Shown piece after piece: positions 37,949-48,071 of a stretch of DNA of 64,000 nt. Under the pieces are notes generated by a model that searched no databases, was not told the DNA's origin, and saw nothing but the letters and a program-made list of their open reading frames with translations. The translations under genes and the position numbers were made by a program. Each line of letters starts with the position of its first letter. The first letter of the stretch is position 1. Origin of the DNA: Lysobacterales bacterium (GTDB lineage: Bacteria; Pseudomonadota; Gammaproteobacteria; Xanthomonadales; UBA2363); contig JAHCAT010000010.1 in NCBI GenBank assembly GCA_019634735.1, positions 62,001 to 126,000 on the forward strand, written 5' to 3'.

Positions 37949-40900
37949 GGTCGGCGTCAGCGACAGCCGACGCTCTCGATGTCCTGATCGAGGGGCAGCT
38001 CAGGCGCGCCTTTGCCGAGCGCGAGGCGTGGCCGACCGGGCAGGCGACGCCGTCCCCCGCGCCCGCGGTGACCATCGTGATCCCGGTCTTCAATGCGCTC
38101 GCCCAGGCGCGCAGGTGTCTGGAGGCGGTGCTGGCGCACACCCACGCCAGGCACCGCATCCTCATCGTCGACGATGCGAGTACCGATCCCGGCGTCGGCC
38201 CCTGGCTGGCGGGTCTGCAAGGCGCCGGACGGCCGCTGGAGGTCAGACGCAACCCCGTCAATCTCGGCTACCTGGCGACCGTCAACCAGCAACTCGCGGG
38301 TCTCGCCGGCGACGTCGTTCTCCTGAACAGCGACACCGAGGTCACGGCAGGGTGGCTGGACGCGCTGGCGCGCGCCGCCTGCCGGCCTGGCGTGGGCATC
38401 GCCTGCCCGGTGACGGACCAGGCCGGTCCGCTTGGCGTGTTCGCCGACGTGCCCGTTTCGGACCCGGCCAGCTGCCCCGCCAGGGCGCGTGCTGCCGCGG
38501 GACCGGGTCCGCTGGCACTGCCGGTGGCGGTCGGCTTCTGCATGTACCTTCGCCGCCCGATGCTCGATGCCATCGGGCTTTTCGACACGGCGTTCGCGCC
38601 GGGCTATGGAGAGGAGAACGACTACTCGATGCGGGCCTGGCGGTCTGGCCATGCCGTGGTGGCGAGCCCCGATGCCGTCGTCCTGCACGCCGGCAGTGCC
38701 AGCTTCGGCGACGACGAGGAAATCCGTCGGCGCCGCGCCCTGCATGCGCGCCTGGTCGAGTCCCGATGGCCCGGCCACGACAGCCGGATCCGCGACTGGT
38801 GGCGCGACTGGCCGCTTCGCCCGCAGGCGATCCGGCTTGCGGTGCGCCCCGGCTCCGGTACCGGTCCCGGCGTACTCCACCTCATTCATGCCATCGATCG
38901 TCTCGGTGGCACCGAGATCCACACTGCCGCGCTCGCCCAGGCCCTGGCGCGCGACTTCGATGTCAGCATCGTCGCGCCCCAGGACCTGGGCGGTCGTTGG
39001 GGGGACCAGATCGTCCAGCGGGTCGGCGGCATCCGGCTGATCGGCCTCAATTCGGCGCACATCCGCCCCAACCAGCGCCTGCATGGCGGCGGCGTTGATC
39101 TCGCCGACCCGGGCGTCGAGCGCCGTTTCCTGCGCCTGCTCGAGGCAGGCGACTGGCCGCTGTTGCACGTGCATTCCCTGCTGAACTGGAACTCCCTGCT
39201 GCTGCCGTTGCTGGCACGCCGGGCAGGCGTCCGGGTGGCGATCACGCTGCACAGCCTGGAATCGGTGTGTGCGGACTTCACCCTGGTGCCGCCGGCGCTG
39301 GGAAGGGATTGCGGTCACCGCTATGGCGGCGACGATCCCGTCTGCGAGCCCTGCGTGGCGCAGCGCCTGCTGCGTCGTCGCGGCGTGGCGACGCCGCCGC
39401 CGGCTGCCCTGCTGGCATCACGGCGACACGCCTGGAAGCGGATACTGCAGGCCGCGGACGCGGTGGTCGCGCCCTCCCGATTCGCCCTGGAGCGGGTGGG
39501 CAGGGCGCTGGATCTCGATCTGTGCAGCCGCGGCCTGGTCATTCCTCATGGACTGCCGGCCCGGCCCCCGGTCCTGCCAGGGCCCTGCGGCGATGCCCGC
39601 TTCACCGTCGGGTTCCTGGGCGGCAGCTCCGCGGTCAAGGGCTTCGGTCTGGTGACGCGGCTTGCCGCCGATCCGAGTCTCGGCCACGTGGCGTTTCGGA
39701 TCCACGGCGAAGTCGAGCCGGAGCGCCTGGCCGGCGCAGCGCAATCCAGGCTGGAGCTTCGAGGTTCCTACCGGCCCGATCAGCTGGCCGGCATTCTCGC
39801 CCCCCTGGACCTGGTGCTGCTGCCTTCGCAGGGCCTCGAGACCTACTCGCTGGTCCTGTCGGAATGCCGCGCGGCGACCGTTCCGGTGCTGGCCAGCCGC
39901 TCAGGCGCGTTGGCAGAGCGCGTCCGTGACGACATCGATGGCTGGCTGTTGCCTCCCGGGGATTTCGAAGCCTGGCGGAGGCAGCTGCTCAACTTGTCCG
40001 GAGCGGAGGGCCGAGCGCGCCTTGCGCGGGTCCGCGAACACCAGCGCAGGATGACGCCGCGCACCATCGAGGACAATGCAGCGGACTACCGTTCGCTCTA
40101 TCGCGAGCTCCTGACCACGCCAGCCGCCCGTCGCGCCCCTGGCGGGGCCGGGATCGACCTCGCCAGCCGCCGTCTGCTGGCATCGCCGCCTGTGGCTGCG
40201 GCGGACGCCTGCCAGGATCTGCTGGCGGTCTCGGCCGCGCAATCACCGGCAGCGGTCGGTGCACTGCTGCTGGCCGACGAAGATGACATTTCTCGGACCG
40301 ATGCCACGCTTCGAGCGCTGGAAACGGTGCTTCCCGGTTGCGAGCCGCTGCTTCTGCATCGCGGTGATCAGTCCCAGGCCGGACGACACGCACTGTTCGA
40401 CCAGCTGAAGGCCAGCCCGGACAGATGGTGGCTGCTCCTGGAAGCCGGGGACATCCCGCTGTCGACTCTGCCGGCCCTGCTCGCCGAGGCCGGGCCGGAC
40501 TGCGATCTCCTGCTCCCCGACGTCGCGTTGGCCGACAGCAGCGGCCGTCGTCATGGGATCCAGCAGGCGACACCTGCCGATCGGCTGCTGTCCTTGTCCG
40601 GAGGTGCCGGGCCGGCGACCGCGTGTGCCCGCGGCCGGCTGTTCGGGGCGCTGTCGGCGCATGGCCTCGGCTCGCCGGCCTTGCCCTACGCCCTGGTGTT
40701 GGCCGCCCTGCGCCTGGGGCGCACCGCGATCGCGCCAGGAAGGATCGGTGTGCAGCGCGATGACCGGCACCTTTCGCGCGGGCAGTCGGACACCGTGCTG
40801 GCGGAGCACCGGCGCTTGGCCAATCAGCTACGGGGTGCCCTGGACCTGCCTGGGGTCATCGTCGGCAATGGCGAGGCCCCGGGCTGGCGTTTCAGGCCGG

Positions 40901-42627
40901 ACCCTGCGGCGAAGCGTGCGGTGGCTGTTCGATTGCATGGCGGGACGCCCGCTGCGATGGCGACGGCACTCGCTCGGCTGCGTGAGCGCATGCGCGATAC
41001 AGGCGCCGACTGTGGCGTGCTCGGCCACGACCCCCTGCCGCCAGGATGCGAGCGCGTGGTGCTGCTGCACTGGGCTGCGGCGGCGCCGCAACCCGCACAG
41101 GTGGCCCGCCTGCTCGCCTGGCTTGAGCTGCCGGGTGTTGCGATGGTGGCACCGCGCCGGGTCGACCTGGCAGGCTCCGCGCTGCCCTCTGGCTGGCGAT
41201 TCGATGGCCATCGCCTGCGAGCGATACCTGCGCCCGAGAGCGCCAGCGGTTGCGATCCCGGCGCCTGGGCGCCCATTCCCCGGTCGATGCCTGGCCTGGA
41301 TGCCACCTGCCTGGCATTTCGTGCCGAAGGAGCGACCGCGCGCGACCTGGCCGATCTCGTCGACGCCGACCGCGCGCGTGGATTTCTCGCCCAGCAGCGC
41401 TGGCGCAGCGGTGGACACCTGCTTTGGCTGCCGGAGCCGACGCTGCGCCAGGCGGGCGAGTCCCCGACCAGCGCGGAGGCGCCGCCCGGGGTCCGGCGGG
41501 TCCTGGGTGCGCAGGGACTGGACCGGGGCAGGCCACCGGTCGACCATCGGTTTCGCCCCCTGCGGGGCGCTCGCGCATGCGAGGGGCCGCTTCGAGTCGC
41601 TGCGCTCACCCGCGACCACTGGGCGCCCAGCCGCTACCGCGTCGACCTGCCGCTGGCCGATCTGCACCGGTGCGGCGGCATCGCCGCGCCGGCCGTGTGG
41701 CGGCATGGCCTGGAACCGCTACCGTCGCTCTTCGAAGTTGCGGCGGTCTCGCCGAATGCCGTGCTGTTCCACGACGCATACGACGACCATGCGCTGGAGC
41801 TGATGCTGGCGCTCCAGCGCCAGTTGCCGGGTGTGCGACGTGTCGTCCTGATCGATGACCTGATCACCGACCTGCCGCCATGGCACCCAGGCCGGGCAAG
41901 GGTGGATGCCGGGCTGGCCGGCCGGATCGGCAGGCTGTGCGCGGCGGCCGACCTGCTCGTGGTGACCACGCCAGCCCTCGCCGACGCGTTCGGCGCTTCC
42001 GCTCGTTCGTGCATGGTGATCGGAAACGGATTGCCTGATCATCCCTGGCTGACCCTTGCGGCGGGCACCCGTCCTGAAGGGCGATCGAAGGCGCGCCAGG
42101 TCAGGGTCGGCTGGGCCGGGGCGCAGCAACACGCCGGCGATCTGGCCCTGCTCGACGAGATCGTTGCCGCGCGTCCTCACCTGGACTGGCGCTTCATGGG
42201 CCTGGCTCCCGAGGCTGCGCGGCGTCTGGGCAAGGCCTGCGCACCGATGGTCGAATTCGATGCCTACCCTGCGGCACTGGCGGCAATGGAACTCGACGTC
42301 GCCCTGGTGCCGCTTGCCGCGCACCCGTTCAATGACTGCAAGAGCGCGCTGAAGCTCCAGGAGTTCGGCGCGCTGGGGACTGCGGTGATCGCCAGCGATT
42401 GTCCCGCCTACCGCGATGTGCCCCTGACGCGCGTGGAAAGCCGTGCCGATGCCTGGCTTGCCGCGCTCGATGTCCTGGTCGGCGATGCGGATAGGCGTCG
42501 ACGCGATGGCGAACGCTTGCGCGAATGGGTGCTGTCGCAGGGGATGGCCAGGCACCATCGACGCCGCTGGCTGGTCGCCTTGGGCGGCGATGGCGAAGTA
42601 GGTGAAACCGTCGCATCATCGCCGTAG
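37945..42627 (+). CDS. 1560-residue multi-domain glycosyltransferase (GT2, GT4, GT4-like)
   Basis: Domain 1 (about 42-290) is a GT2: VTIVIPVFN, ILIVDDASTD, LLNSDTEVTAGWL and GEENDYSMRAWRSGH. Domain 2 (about 309-720) is a GT4: VLHLIHAIDRLGGTEIH, a Cys cluster at about 454-470 (DCGHRYGGDDPVCEPC), VAPSRFALERV, VGFLGGSSAVKGFG and LLPSQGLETYSLVLSE. A middle part (about 735-1205) is diverged; DRWWLLLEAGDIPLST near 825 hints at a degenerate GT2-like fold. Domain 3 (about 1213-1540) is a second GT4-like unit with VRVGWAGAQQHAGD and HPFNDCKSALKLQEFGALG. Such enzymes add several sugars to surface polysaccharides or proteins. No signal peptide is seen. The ATG overlaps the previous stop. The pI and composition fit the neighbours. 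Confidence 0.85.
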   Translation: MRSASATADALDVLIEGQLRRAFAEREAWPTGQATPSPAPAVTIVIPVFNALAQARRCLEAVLAHTHARHRILIVDDASTDPGVGPWLAGLQGAGRPLEVRRNPVNLGYLATVNQQLAGLAGDVVLLNSDTEVTAGWLDALARAACRPGVGIACPVTDQAGPLGVFADVPVSDPASCPARARAAAGPGPLALPVAVGFCMYLRRPMLDAIGLFDTAFAPGYGEENDYSMRAWRSGHAVVASPDAVVLHAGSASFGDDEEIRRRRALHARLVESRWPGHDSRIRDWWRDWPLRPQAIRLAVRPGSGTGPGVLHLIHAIDRLGGTEIHTAALAQALARDFDVSIVAPQDLGGRWGDQIVQRVGGIRLIGLNSAHIRPNQRLHGGGVDLADPGVERRFLRLLEAGDWPLLHVHSLLNWNSLLLPLLARRAGVRVAITLHSLESVCADFTLVPPALGRDCGHRYGGDDPVCEPCVAQRLLRRRGVATPPPAALLASRRHAWKRILQAADAVVAPSRFALERVGRALDLDLCSRGLVIPHGLPARPPVLPGPCGDARFTVGFLGGSSAVKGFGLVTRLAADPSLGHVAFRIHGEVEPERLAGAAQSRLELRGSYRPDQLAGILAPLDLVLLPSQGLETYSLVLSECRAATVPVLASRSGALAERVRDDIDGWLLPPGDFEAWRRQLLNLSGAEGRARLARVREHQRRMTPRTIEDNAADYRSLYRELLTTPAARRAPGGAGIDLASRRLLASPPVAAADACQDLLAVSAAQSPAAVGALLLADEDDISRTDATLRALETVLPGCEPLLLHRGDQSQAGRHALFDQLKASPDRWWLLLEAGDIPLSTLPALLAEAGPDCDLLLPDVALADSSGRRHGIQQATPADRLLSLSGGAGPATACARGRLFGALSAHGLGSPALPYALVLAALRLGRTAIAPGRIGVQRDDRHLSRGQSDTVLAEHRRLANQLRGALDLPGVIVGNGEAPGWRFRPDPAAKRAVAVRLHGGTPAAMATALARLRERMRDTGADCGVLGHDPLPPGCERVVLLHWAAAAPQPAQVARLLAWLELPGVAMVAPRRVDLAGSALPSGWRFDGHRLRAIPAPESASGCDPGAWAPIPRSMPGLDATCLAFRAEGATARDLADLVDADRARGFLAQQRWRSGGHLLWLPEPTLRQAGESPTSAEAPPGVRRVLGAQGLDRGRPPVDHRFRPLRGARACEGPLRVAALTRDHWAPSRYRVDLPLADLHRCGGIAAPAVWRHGLEPLPSLFEVAAVSPNAVLFHDAYDDHALELMLALQRQLPGVRRVVLIDDLITDLPPWHPGRARVDAGLAGRIGRLCAAADLLVVTTPALADAFGASARSCMVIGNGLPDHPWLTLAAGTRPEGRSKARQVRVGWAGAQQHAGDLALLDEIVAARPHLDWRFMGLAPEAARRLGKACAPMVEFDAYPAALAAMELDVALVPLAAHPFNDCKSALKLQEFGALGTAVIASDCPAYRDVPLTRVESRADAWLAALDVLVGDADRRRRDGERLREWVLSQGMARHHRRRWLVALGGDGEVGETVASSP

Positions 42628-42774
42628 ACGCGTTCGCACCTTCGCAACGACTTGAATTCGATACTTCCAGTTGCGATCATCCCCGCGCAGACATCCGGCC
42701 AGCGCAGGCCGGCCGAAGCAGAGTGGTCGGACAGTTGCCAGCCAGGCGGCGGACCACACCGGGAGGCCCCGACA

Positions 42775-45222
42775 GTGAATATGCGACCTCTCAGCCGTGC
42801 GATCGGCCTTGCCTTCCTGGCTGCTGCTGCCGGGGTCTCAGCCCACCGCGGCACGGTGGTGCCTGGCGGGCCGGCAATTCAGGCCGGCCAGGGCGCTCCC
42901 GCCGCGGATGCGCCCGCAGAGGCCGAGGATTCCGGGCTGGCCGGGCTTGTCGCGTTGGAAAGCAGCCTGGACGACCCGCTGCTCTACCTCGATGCCGACG
43001 ATGCCGAGCGGGGCCAGGGCGATTGCCCGGGTCCAAGCGGTTGTGTTGCGGACCTGGCGATCAATGCGCTGTTCCTGCCGGAGTTCGGCGATGGGCTGCC
43101 CCTGCGCAGCCGGGCCGCCGTTGCGACGGTGTCCAACCGGCCGCACAGCACCATCCCGGGCGAGGACATACGGGTTCGGGTGACCGTCTCGCCCGGCCAC
43201 GAACTCGAAGGCCCCCGGTGCGAACCGGTTCCCGAAGAGCCCCGTACGGTCGTATGCCGGCTCGCGTCGCTGGCGGTGGGCGAGGAAACCTCGGTCCTGC
43301 TTCGAGCCCGCAACGTCGACGCGACCCAGGCGGACGGCTGGCTCCAGGCGCAGGTGCTCGCCAGCACCCCCGACCCCATCCCGGTCAACAACACCAGGGC
43401 GGCCGCGTTCGGAATCTCGACGAACCCCTCGCTGGTGCGCCTGGCAGGCATCGATGCCGCCGCCTGCCCCACCCTATCCATGCACCTGAGCGCGACGACG
43501 CTGTCGGGCGGGTTCCACCCGGCCCCCGTTCCCGGGGTCGACCAGTTCATGCTCCTGGACGATGACGTTGCGCCCCTCTCGGGGCCGGCGCTGGTGCCGT
43601 CCGGACAGGTGCCAGTGTCCGCCGTCTATCTCGTGGACGACAGCGCCAGTCTGCCGGCCTCGCTTCTGTCCCTGCAACTCGCCGTGGTCGCCGAGTCGGC
43701 ATTCGACTGGTACCAGCGCGCCGCCAGCAACGGCTGGCCGCCCCCTGCGCTTGCCGTGACCTCGCTGAGCGCCGACACGCCGCCGGAACTGGTATCGGAC
43801 TTCGAGGCACTGGAGGCTCAGCTTGCGCTGATCGAGGCGACTTCGGCGCCAGCCGACGCGCTGGCGCGAGCGGCCGCGGTCGCGCAGACCCTGTCCGGGC
43901 GACCGGGTCGACGGGGCGTCCTGCTGATGTTGGCCGGCACCAGCGTGCTGGGCAACGACGAGGTCGACCCCGTCGCTCCTGTTCGCGACTCCGATGTTCC
44001 CGTGCACCCGGTCGTGCTCGAGGCCGCCCTGGAACCCCTTGCCGAGCGCGTGGCCAGAGCCACCCGCGGCTTCCGGCAGGTGGTCTCGGCCGGAGATGTC
44101 CAGGCGGCGCTCGGTGCCGCGGTGCGCACCATCGAGGACGCAACCACGGTCGCCTGGGAGGTCAATGGCAACGGGGATCCGGCGCGACGGCTGCAGGTAT
44201 CCGTGCCGAACCCGCCATTCGGCCTCGGTATCCAGACCCATTATTCGCAGGCCGGGACGCCCTGCGCCCAGACCTGCACCGTCGAGCGGGCAATCTCCGG
44301 TCCGGCCTATTCCCAGTCCACGCCCGCCCAGGTCAGGTTGAGCGTCGCCGCCTCACCCGATGCCACGCCGTTCACGTTGGTCGAGCAGTTGCCGAGCGGC
44401 TGGGTCGCAGTCGAGGTCGGGCAGGGCGGACACTACGACGCCTTCCAGCGACTCATCCAATGGGTCGGCGTGTCGGGCGCCGCGCCTGCGGAGTTCACCT
44501 ACGCCATCGCTGGTCCTCAGAACGCCCCCTGGGGCATGTCGCGCGGAACCCTCAAGGGCGCGTTGATGCCATGGATGGCGGCGTCGTCTCCGACCTGTGG
44601 AGCTACCGGCGTCACGCAGATCTCCCGACATCCTGCGGACCTGTCCAGCAACGGCAGGGTGCAGCGCGGGCTGTTGCCGGCCTACACCGACGCCTGGCTG
44701 CATGGGCAGCCCTGGCCGTCCGGATGGGGCCTGGTGTCGGCGTCCCAACTCACCCGTGCGGCGCAGATCGCGGCGCTTGGCGGCACCTACCAGCAGGTTG
44801 GAGCCGCGCTGCCCTGGCGTGCGGTGGCCCATCCGCCGGGGCCTTACATCGCCTCGGCAGTGCGAACGGCGCCGGCGGTCTTCGTACCTGGGCAACCGGT
44901 GCGTGTCGAGCTGCGGGTCGAGCCGATGCCGGGCAGCCATGCCAGTGCGATCGAGGAGGTCCCGCCGGCGGGATGGCAGGTGTTGGAGATCGATCGCAGC
45001 GGTCGCTTCGACCCCATGACCCGCACCATCCGGTGGGGCCTCTACCATGGCGATCAGGCCCTGCAGGTGGCCTACACCCTGCTGCCGCCGCCCGATGCAG
45101 CGGGCGAGTTCGGAATCACCGGGCGCTACTTCGTGGATGGCGAGTGGGTCGCTTTCGCCGGCAACGCAACCCTGTTGCCCGGAGAGGACCTGCTGTTCGC
45201 CGACGGTTTCGAACAGCGCTGA
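42775..45222 (+). CDS. Secreted vWA-like protein with repeated beta domains and DGFE tail
   Basis: The 815-residue protein has a signal peptide (AIGLAFLAAAAGVSA), a DUF11-like beta domain (about 85-215) with two Cys pairs, and a vWA-like domain starting VSAVYLVDDSASLP at about residue 282, whose DDSAS fits a DxSxS metal-adhesion site. Two later segments share a pattern: LPSGWVAVEVGQGGHYDAFQ and PPAGWQVLEIDRSGRFDPMT. The C terminus is LLFADGFEQR; tails of the form FxDGFE are frequent on secreted Xanthomonadales proteins, from my memory. GGGAGG at 42761-42766 favours GTG 42775 over ATG 42781. It follows the large glycosyltransferase by 147 bp and could be a glycosylated surface protein; that is inference. 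Confidence 0.75.
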   Translation: MNMRPLSRAIGLAFLAAAAGVSAHRGTVVPGGPAIQAGQGAPAADAPAEAEDSGLAGLVALESSLDDPLLYLDADDAERGQGDCPGPSGCVADLAINALFLPEFGDGLPLRSRAAVATVSNRPHSTIPGEDIRVRVTVSPGHELEGPRCEPVPEEPRTVVCRLASLAVGEETSVLLRARNVDATQADGWLQAQVLASTPDPIPVNNTRAAAFGISTNPSLVRLAGIDAAACPTLSMHLSATTLSGGFHPAPVPGVDQFMLLDDDVAPLSGPALVPSGQVPVSAVYLVDDSASLPASLLSLQLAVVAESAFDWYQRAASNGWPPPALAVTSLSADTPPELVSDFEALEAQLALIEATSAPADALARAAAVAQTLSGRPGRRGVLLMLAGTSVLGNDEVDPVAPVRDSDVPVHPVVLEAALEPLAERVARATRGFRQVVSAGDVQAALGAAVRTIEDATTVAWEVNGNGDPARRLQVSVPNPPFGLGIQTHYSQAGTPCAQTCTVERAISGPAYSQSTPAQVRLSVAASPDATPFTLVEQLPSGWVAVEVGQGGHYDAFQRLIQWVGVSGAAPAEFTYAIAGPQNAPWGMSRGTLKGALMPWMAASSPTCGATGVTQISRHPADLSSNGRVQRGLLPAYTDAWLHGQPWPSGWGLVSASQLTRAAQIAALGGTYQQVGAALPWRAVAHPPGPYIASAVRTAPAVFVPGQPVRVELRVEPMPGSHASAIEEVPPAGWQVLEIDRSGRFDPMTRTIRWGLYHGDQALQVAYTLLPPPDAAGEFGITGRYFVDGEWVAFAGNATLLPGEDLLFADGFEQR

Positions 45223-45353
45223 GGCATCGGCGGCGCAGCGGCGCGGCGACAACCTGCCGCTGGCGCGCAGAACGTCAGCGCCCTCGATCGGCAGCCCGAA
45301 GGCGTGCATCGGACCCGCACGCCGGCTCCGTCCGCCGCGCGGTCTGGTCTCCC

Positions 45354-46856
45354 TCAGGCCGCCTGCTGCGCGTCCTGCGCCTTGCGCGGGCCTTCCAGAA
45401 GGGCCTTGCGGACACCGTCGACCAGCAGGGCGATCTCCTCGCCGGTGACGTTGAAGTGTGGGGTGAAGCGCAACGAGTTGGCGCCGCCGTGGATCACGCC
45501 CCAGCCGTGCTCGCGCAGGTACTCCTCGGTGCTGCCGGCGCCGTAGCACTTGAACTGCGGCGCCAGCTCGCAGGAGAACAGCAGGCCGGTGCCCTGCACG
45601 CGGGTGACCAGGCCGCCCAGCTCGCCGGCCAGCGCGGTCAGCCGCTGCACGGCCTCGCGGCCGCGCTCGACGATGTTGACGCGCAGCTCCGGGCTCAGGC
45701 TGGCGAGCACCGCGCAGGCGACGTCGAGGGCACGCGGGTTGGCGGTCATGGTGTTGCCGTAGACGCCCTTGCGGTACAGGTCGGCGGCGCGCTCGGTCAC
45801 CGCCAGCACCGACATCGGGTACTGGCCGGCGTTGAGCGCCTTGGAGTAGGTCTCCATGTCCGGCGCCTCCAGGCCCTCGAAGCCCGGGTAGTCGACCACC
45901 GACAGCACGCCCTGGGCGCGCAGGCCGGCCTGGATGGAGTCGACCAGCAGCAGGGTGTCGTGGCGGCGGGTCAGCTCGCGGGCGGCGGCGTAGAACGCCG
46001 GCGTCAGCGCCTTGCCGGGATCGCCTTCGCCCATCACCGGCTCGACGAACATCGCCTCGATGAACCAGCCCTCGGCATCGGCCTGGGCGAACACGGCGCG
46101 CAGGGCCTCGACGTCGTAGGGATCGACGGTCAGCAGCTGGGCGTCGTGGTGCTTCCAGCTCGCCAGGTGCTGGGCATAGGTCTTGCGGGTGGAGTCCGAG
46201 TACAGCGCCGGCAGTTCGGTGCGGCCGTGGAAACCACCCTTGACCGCCAGGCGCTTGACCCGCTTGCCGGCATGACGGCCACCGGCATCGGTCTGCAGGC
46301 GGGTGTTGACGTCGGCGATGCGGCCGGCCAGCGAGACCGACTCCGAACCGGAGTTCAGGCACAGGAAGCGCGCGTACGGGCAGGCATCGCGGGTGTGGCC
46401 GATCTCCCGGCGCATCGCCTCGACGAAGCGGTGCTGGGCGAGCGAGGGCGTCATCACGTTGGCCATCACCTGCGGGCGGGACATCGCCTCGATCACCTGG
46501 GCCGGCGTGTGGCCGAAGCCGAGCATGCCGTAGCCGCCGGCGTCGTAGACCACCGCGCCCTTCAGGGTGACGATCCACGGCCCGGCCGCGGCCAGGGCGA
46601 CGTAGGGATTGACCGCATCGTCGGGGTAGAAGTTGACGAAGCCGGCCTGCATGCGGCGCACCTGCTCGTGCTCGTCGAGGTCGGGCAGGTCCGAGCCTTC
46701 GGCGCGCAGCGCCTCGAAGGCGGCGACCGCGGCCCGGATCGCTTCCTGCAGGTCGCGGTCGTCGAGGAACGGCGCCAGCGCCTGCGCGGACAGGCCGACG
46801 GTACGGGCGGCGCCGGCGGAATCGCGCAACGGCTTGAGCTTGGCCAACAGGTCCAT
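45354..46856 (-). CDS. Class III PLP-dependent aminotransferase
   Basis: The 500-residue protein has the class III fold: AVVYDAGGYGMLGFGHTPAQV, LNSGSESVSLAGRIADVNTR, KGGFHGRTELPALYS, EPVMGEGD, and METYSKALNAGQYPMSVL with the PLP Lys at residue 339. The usual FDEVQTGFGRTG motif is replaced by VDSIQAGLRAQG, keeping the Asp that contacts the pyridine nitrogen but losing the Glu/Thr pattern. So it belongs to an outlying subgroup, and substrate (ornithine, lysine or another omega-amine) cannot be deduced. I place the start at ATG 46856 (MDLLAKLKPL). It is a single-gene unit on the minus strand. Confidence 0.8.
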   Translation of the reverse strand: MDLLAKLKPLRDSAGAARTVGLSAQALAPFLDDRDLQEAIRAAVAAFEALRAEGSDLPDLDEHEQVRRMQAGFVNFYPDDAVNPYVALAAAGPWIVTLKGAVVYDAGGYGMLGFGHTPAQVIEAMSRPQVMANVMTPSLAQHRFVEAMRREIGHTRDACPYARFLCLNSGSESVSLAGRIADVNTRLQTDAGGRHAGKRVKRLAVKGGFHGRTELPALYSDSTRKTYAQHLASWKHHDAQLLTVDPYDVEALRAVFAQADAEGWFIEAMFVEPVMGEGDPGKALTPAFYAAARELTRRHDTLLLVDSIQAGLRAQGVLSVVDYPGFEGLEAPDMETYSKALNAGQYPMSVLAVTERAADLYRKGVYGNTMTANPRALDVACAVLASLSPELRVNIVERGREAVQRLTALAGELGGLVTRVQGTGLLFSCELAPQFKCYGAGSTEEYLREHGWGVIHGGANSLRFTPHFNVTGEEIALLVDGVRKALLEGPRKAQDAQQAA

Positions 46857-47129
46857 CGGATACCTCGCGGGAAGGGGCGTGGCGGCGGGACGGCCCGGCA
46901 GGGCGGTCGGCGCGGGGCACGGAGGCGGCCGCAACGCATTGATTCGGGGGCGCAAGTGTAGCATGCGCCCCTCCGGTGCCGGGCCACGGCGGGCTCGGGC
47001 TATGCTTCCGGGCCAGGTCGCGGGGCAGGGCCGACGGCACCGCCGAGGCCCGCCCGCGACCGCCTCCGGCCTGCGCCGCCGGGCGCCGGCCTCCGCGCCC
47101 CGATCACCCGTCCCCCGTGGAGTCCCGCC

Positions 47130-47966
47130 ATGCAGTCAAGCTTCGATCTCAGCGGCAAGGTCGCCCTGGTCACCGGCGCCTCGCGCGGCATCGGCGAAGC
47201 GATCGCCCACGGCCTGGCCGGTGCCGGCGCCGCGGTGGTGCTGACCGCCCGCAAGCAGGGCGACCTCGATGCCGTCGCCGCGGCGATCGCCGCGGCGGGC
47301 GGGCGCGCCCTGGCGGTGGCCGCCCACAGCGGCGACGAGGCCGCGGTCCGGGCCGCGGTGGCGGCCGGCGTCGAGGCCTTCGGCGGCCTCGACATCCTGG
47401 TCAACAACGCCGCGACCAATCCGCACTTCGGGCCCTTGCTGGCGGCCGACGACGCGGCCTGGGACAAGACCCTGGACACCAACGTCAAGGGCTACGTGCG
47501 CTGGGTGCGCGCGGCGCTGCCGGCGATGCGCGCGCGCGGCGGCGGCAAGGTGATCAACCTGTCCTCCATCCTCGGCCGTCGCGCTGCCCACGGCATGGGC
47601 GTGTACTGCGTCTCGAAGGCCGCGGTGCTGATGCTGACCCAGGCGCTGGCGATCGAGCTGGCCCCGGACCAGGTCCAGGTCAATGCCATCGCGCCGGGCT
47701 TCGTCCGGACCCGGTTCAGCGCCAGCCTGTGGGACGAGCCGCGCCGGGCGGCGGCCCTGGTCTCGCGCATTCCGCAGCGCCGCATCGCCGAGCCCGAGGC
47801 GATCGTCGGTGCGGCCCTGTACCTGGCCAGCCCGGCCGCAGACTTCTGTACCGGCGCGACGCTCGAGGTCGACGGTGGGCAGCTGGCCGGGGCCCTGGCG
47901 ATCCCGGGATTCGCCGAGGCGGTGTCGGCGATGGCGGCAGGCGCGCCGTCCGCCACCGGCGACTGA
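47130..47966 (+). CDS. Short-chain dehydrogenase/reductase
   Basis: The 278-residue enzyme has the classical SDR marks: [12 protein letters not shown] (NAD(P) binding), NNAATN, a catalytic Ser in NLSSILGRR, and the Tyr-x3-Lys pair in [15 protein letters not shown] follows. Lack of an Arg after the first Gly motif does not settle NAD versus NADP. The best matches by memory are SDRs of fatty-acid or PHB-type pathways, such as the gluconate/3-oxoacyl reductase group. It lies alone between a class III aminotransferase and the ABC cassette. C-terminal residues after about 255 are Ala-rich. Confidence 0.85.
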   Translation: MQSSFDLSGKVALVTGASRGIGEAIAHGLAGAGAAVVLTARKQGDLDAVAAAIAAAGGRALAVAAHSGDEAAVRAAVAAGVEAFGGLDILVNNAATNPHFGPLLAADDAAWDKTLDTNVKGYVRWVRAALPAMRARGGGKVINLSSILGRRAAHGMGVYCVSKAAVLMLTQALAIELAPDQVQVNAIAPGFVRTRFSASLWDEPRRAAALVSRIPQRRIAEPEAIVGAALYLASPAADFCTGATLEVDGGQLAGALAIPGFAEAVSAMAAGAPSATGD

Positions 47967-47980
47967 GGCGCCGGCCGCGC

Positions 47981-47992
47981 TGACAGGTGTCA
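47981..47992 (+). promoter_or_regulatory. Small inverted repeat upstream of the ABC operon
   Basis: TGACAGGTGTCA has five-base inverted arms around GG and lies 80 bp before the ABC ATPase gene. Two more TGACAGG heptamers, 11 bp apart, lie at 49727-49733 and 49738-49744 between the permease and kinase genes. It could be an operator for the response regulator encoded at the end of the operon. Confidence 0.3.
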
Positions 47993-48071
47993 TCGACGCC
48001 GGCTGACCTGGGAGGCTGCCGGCCCCCGTGCCTGGGGCGGACACTGGCTCCGCACTCACGGGAGCCCATCG

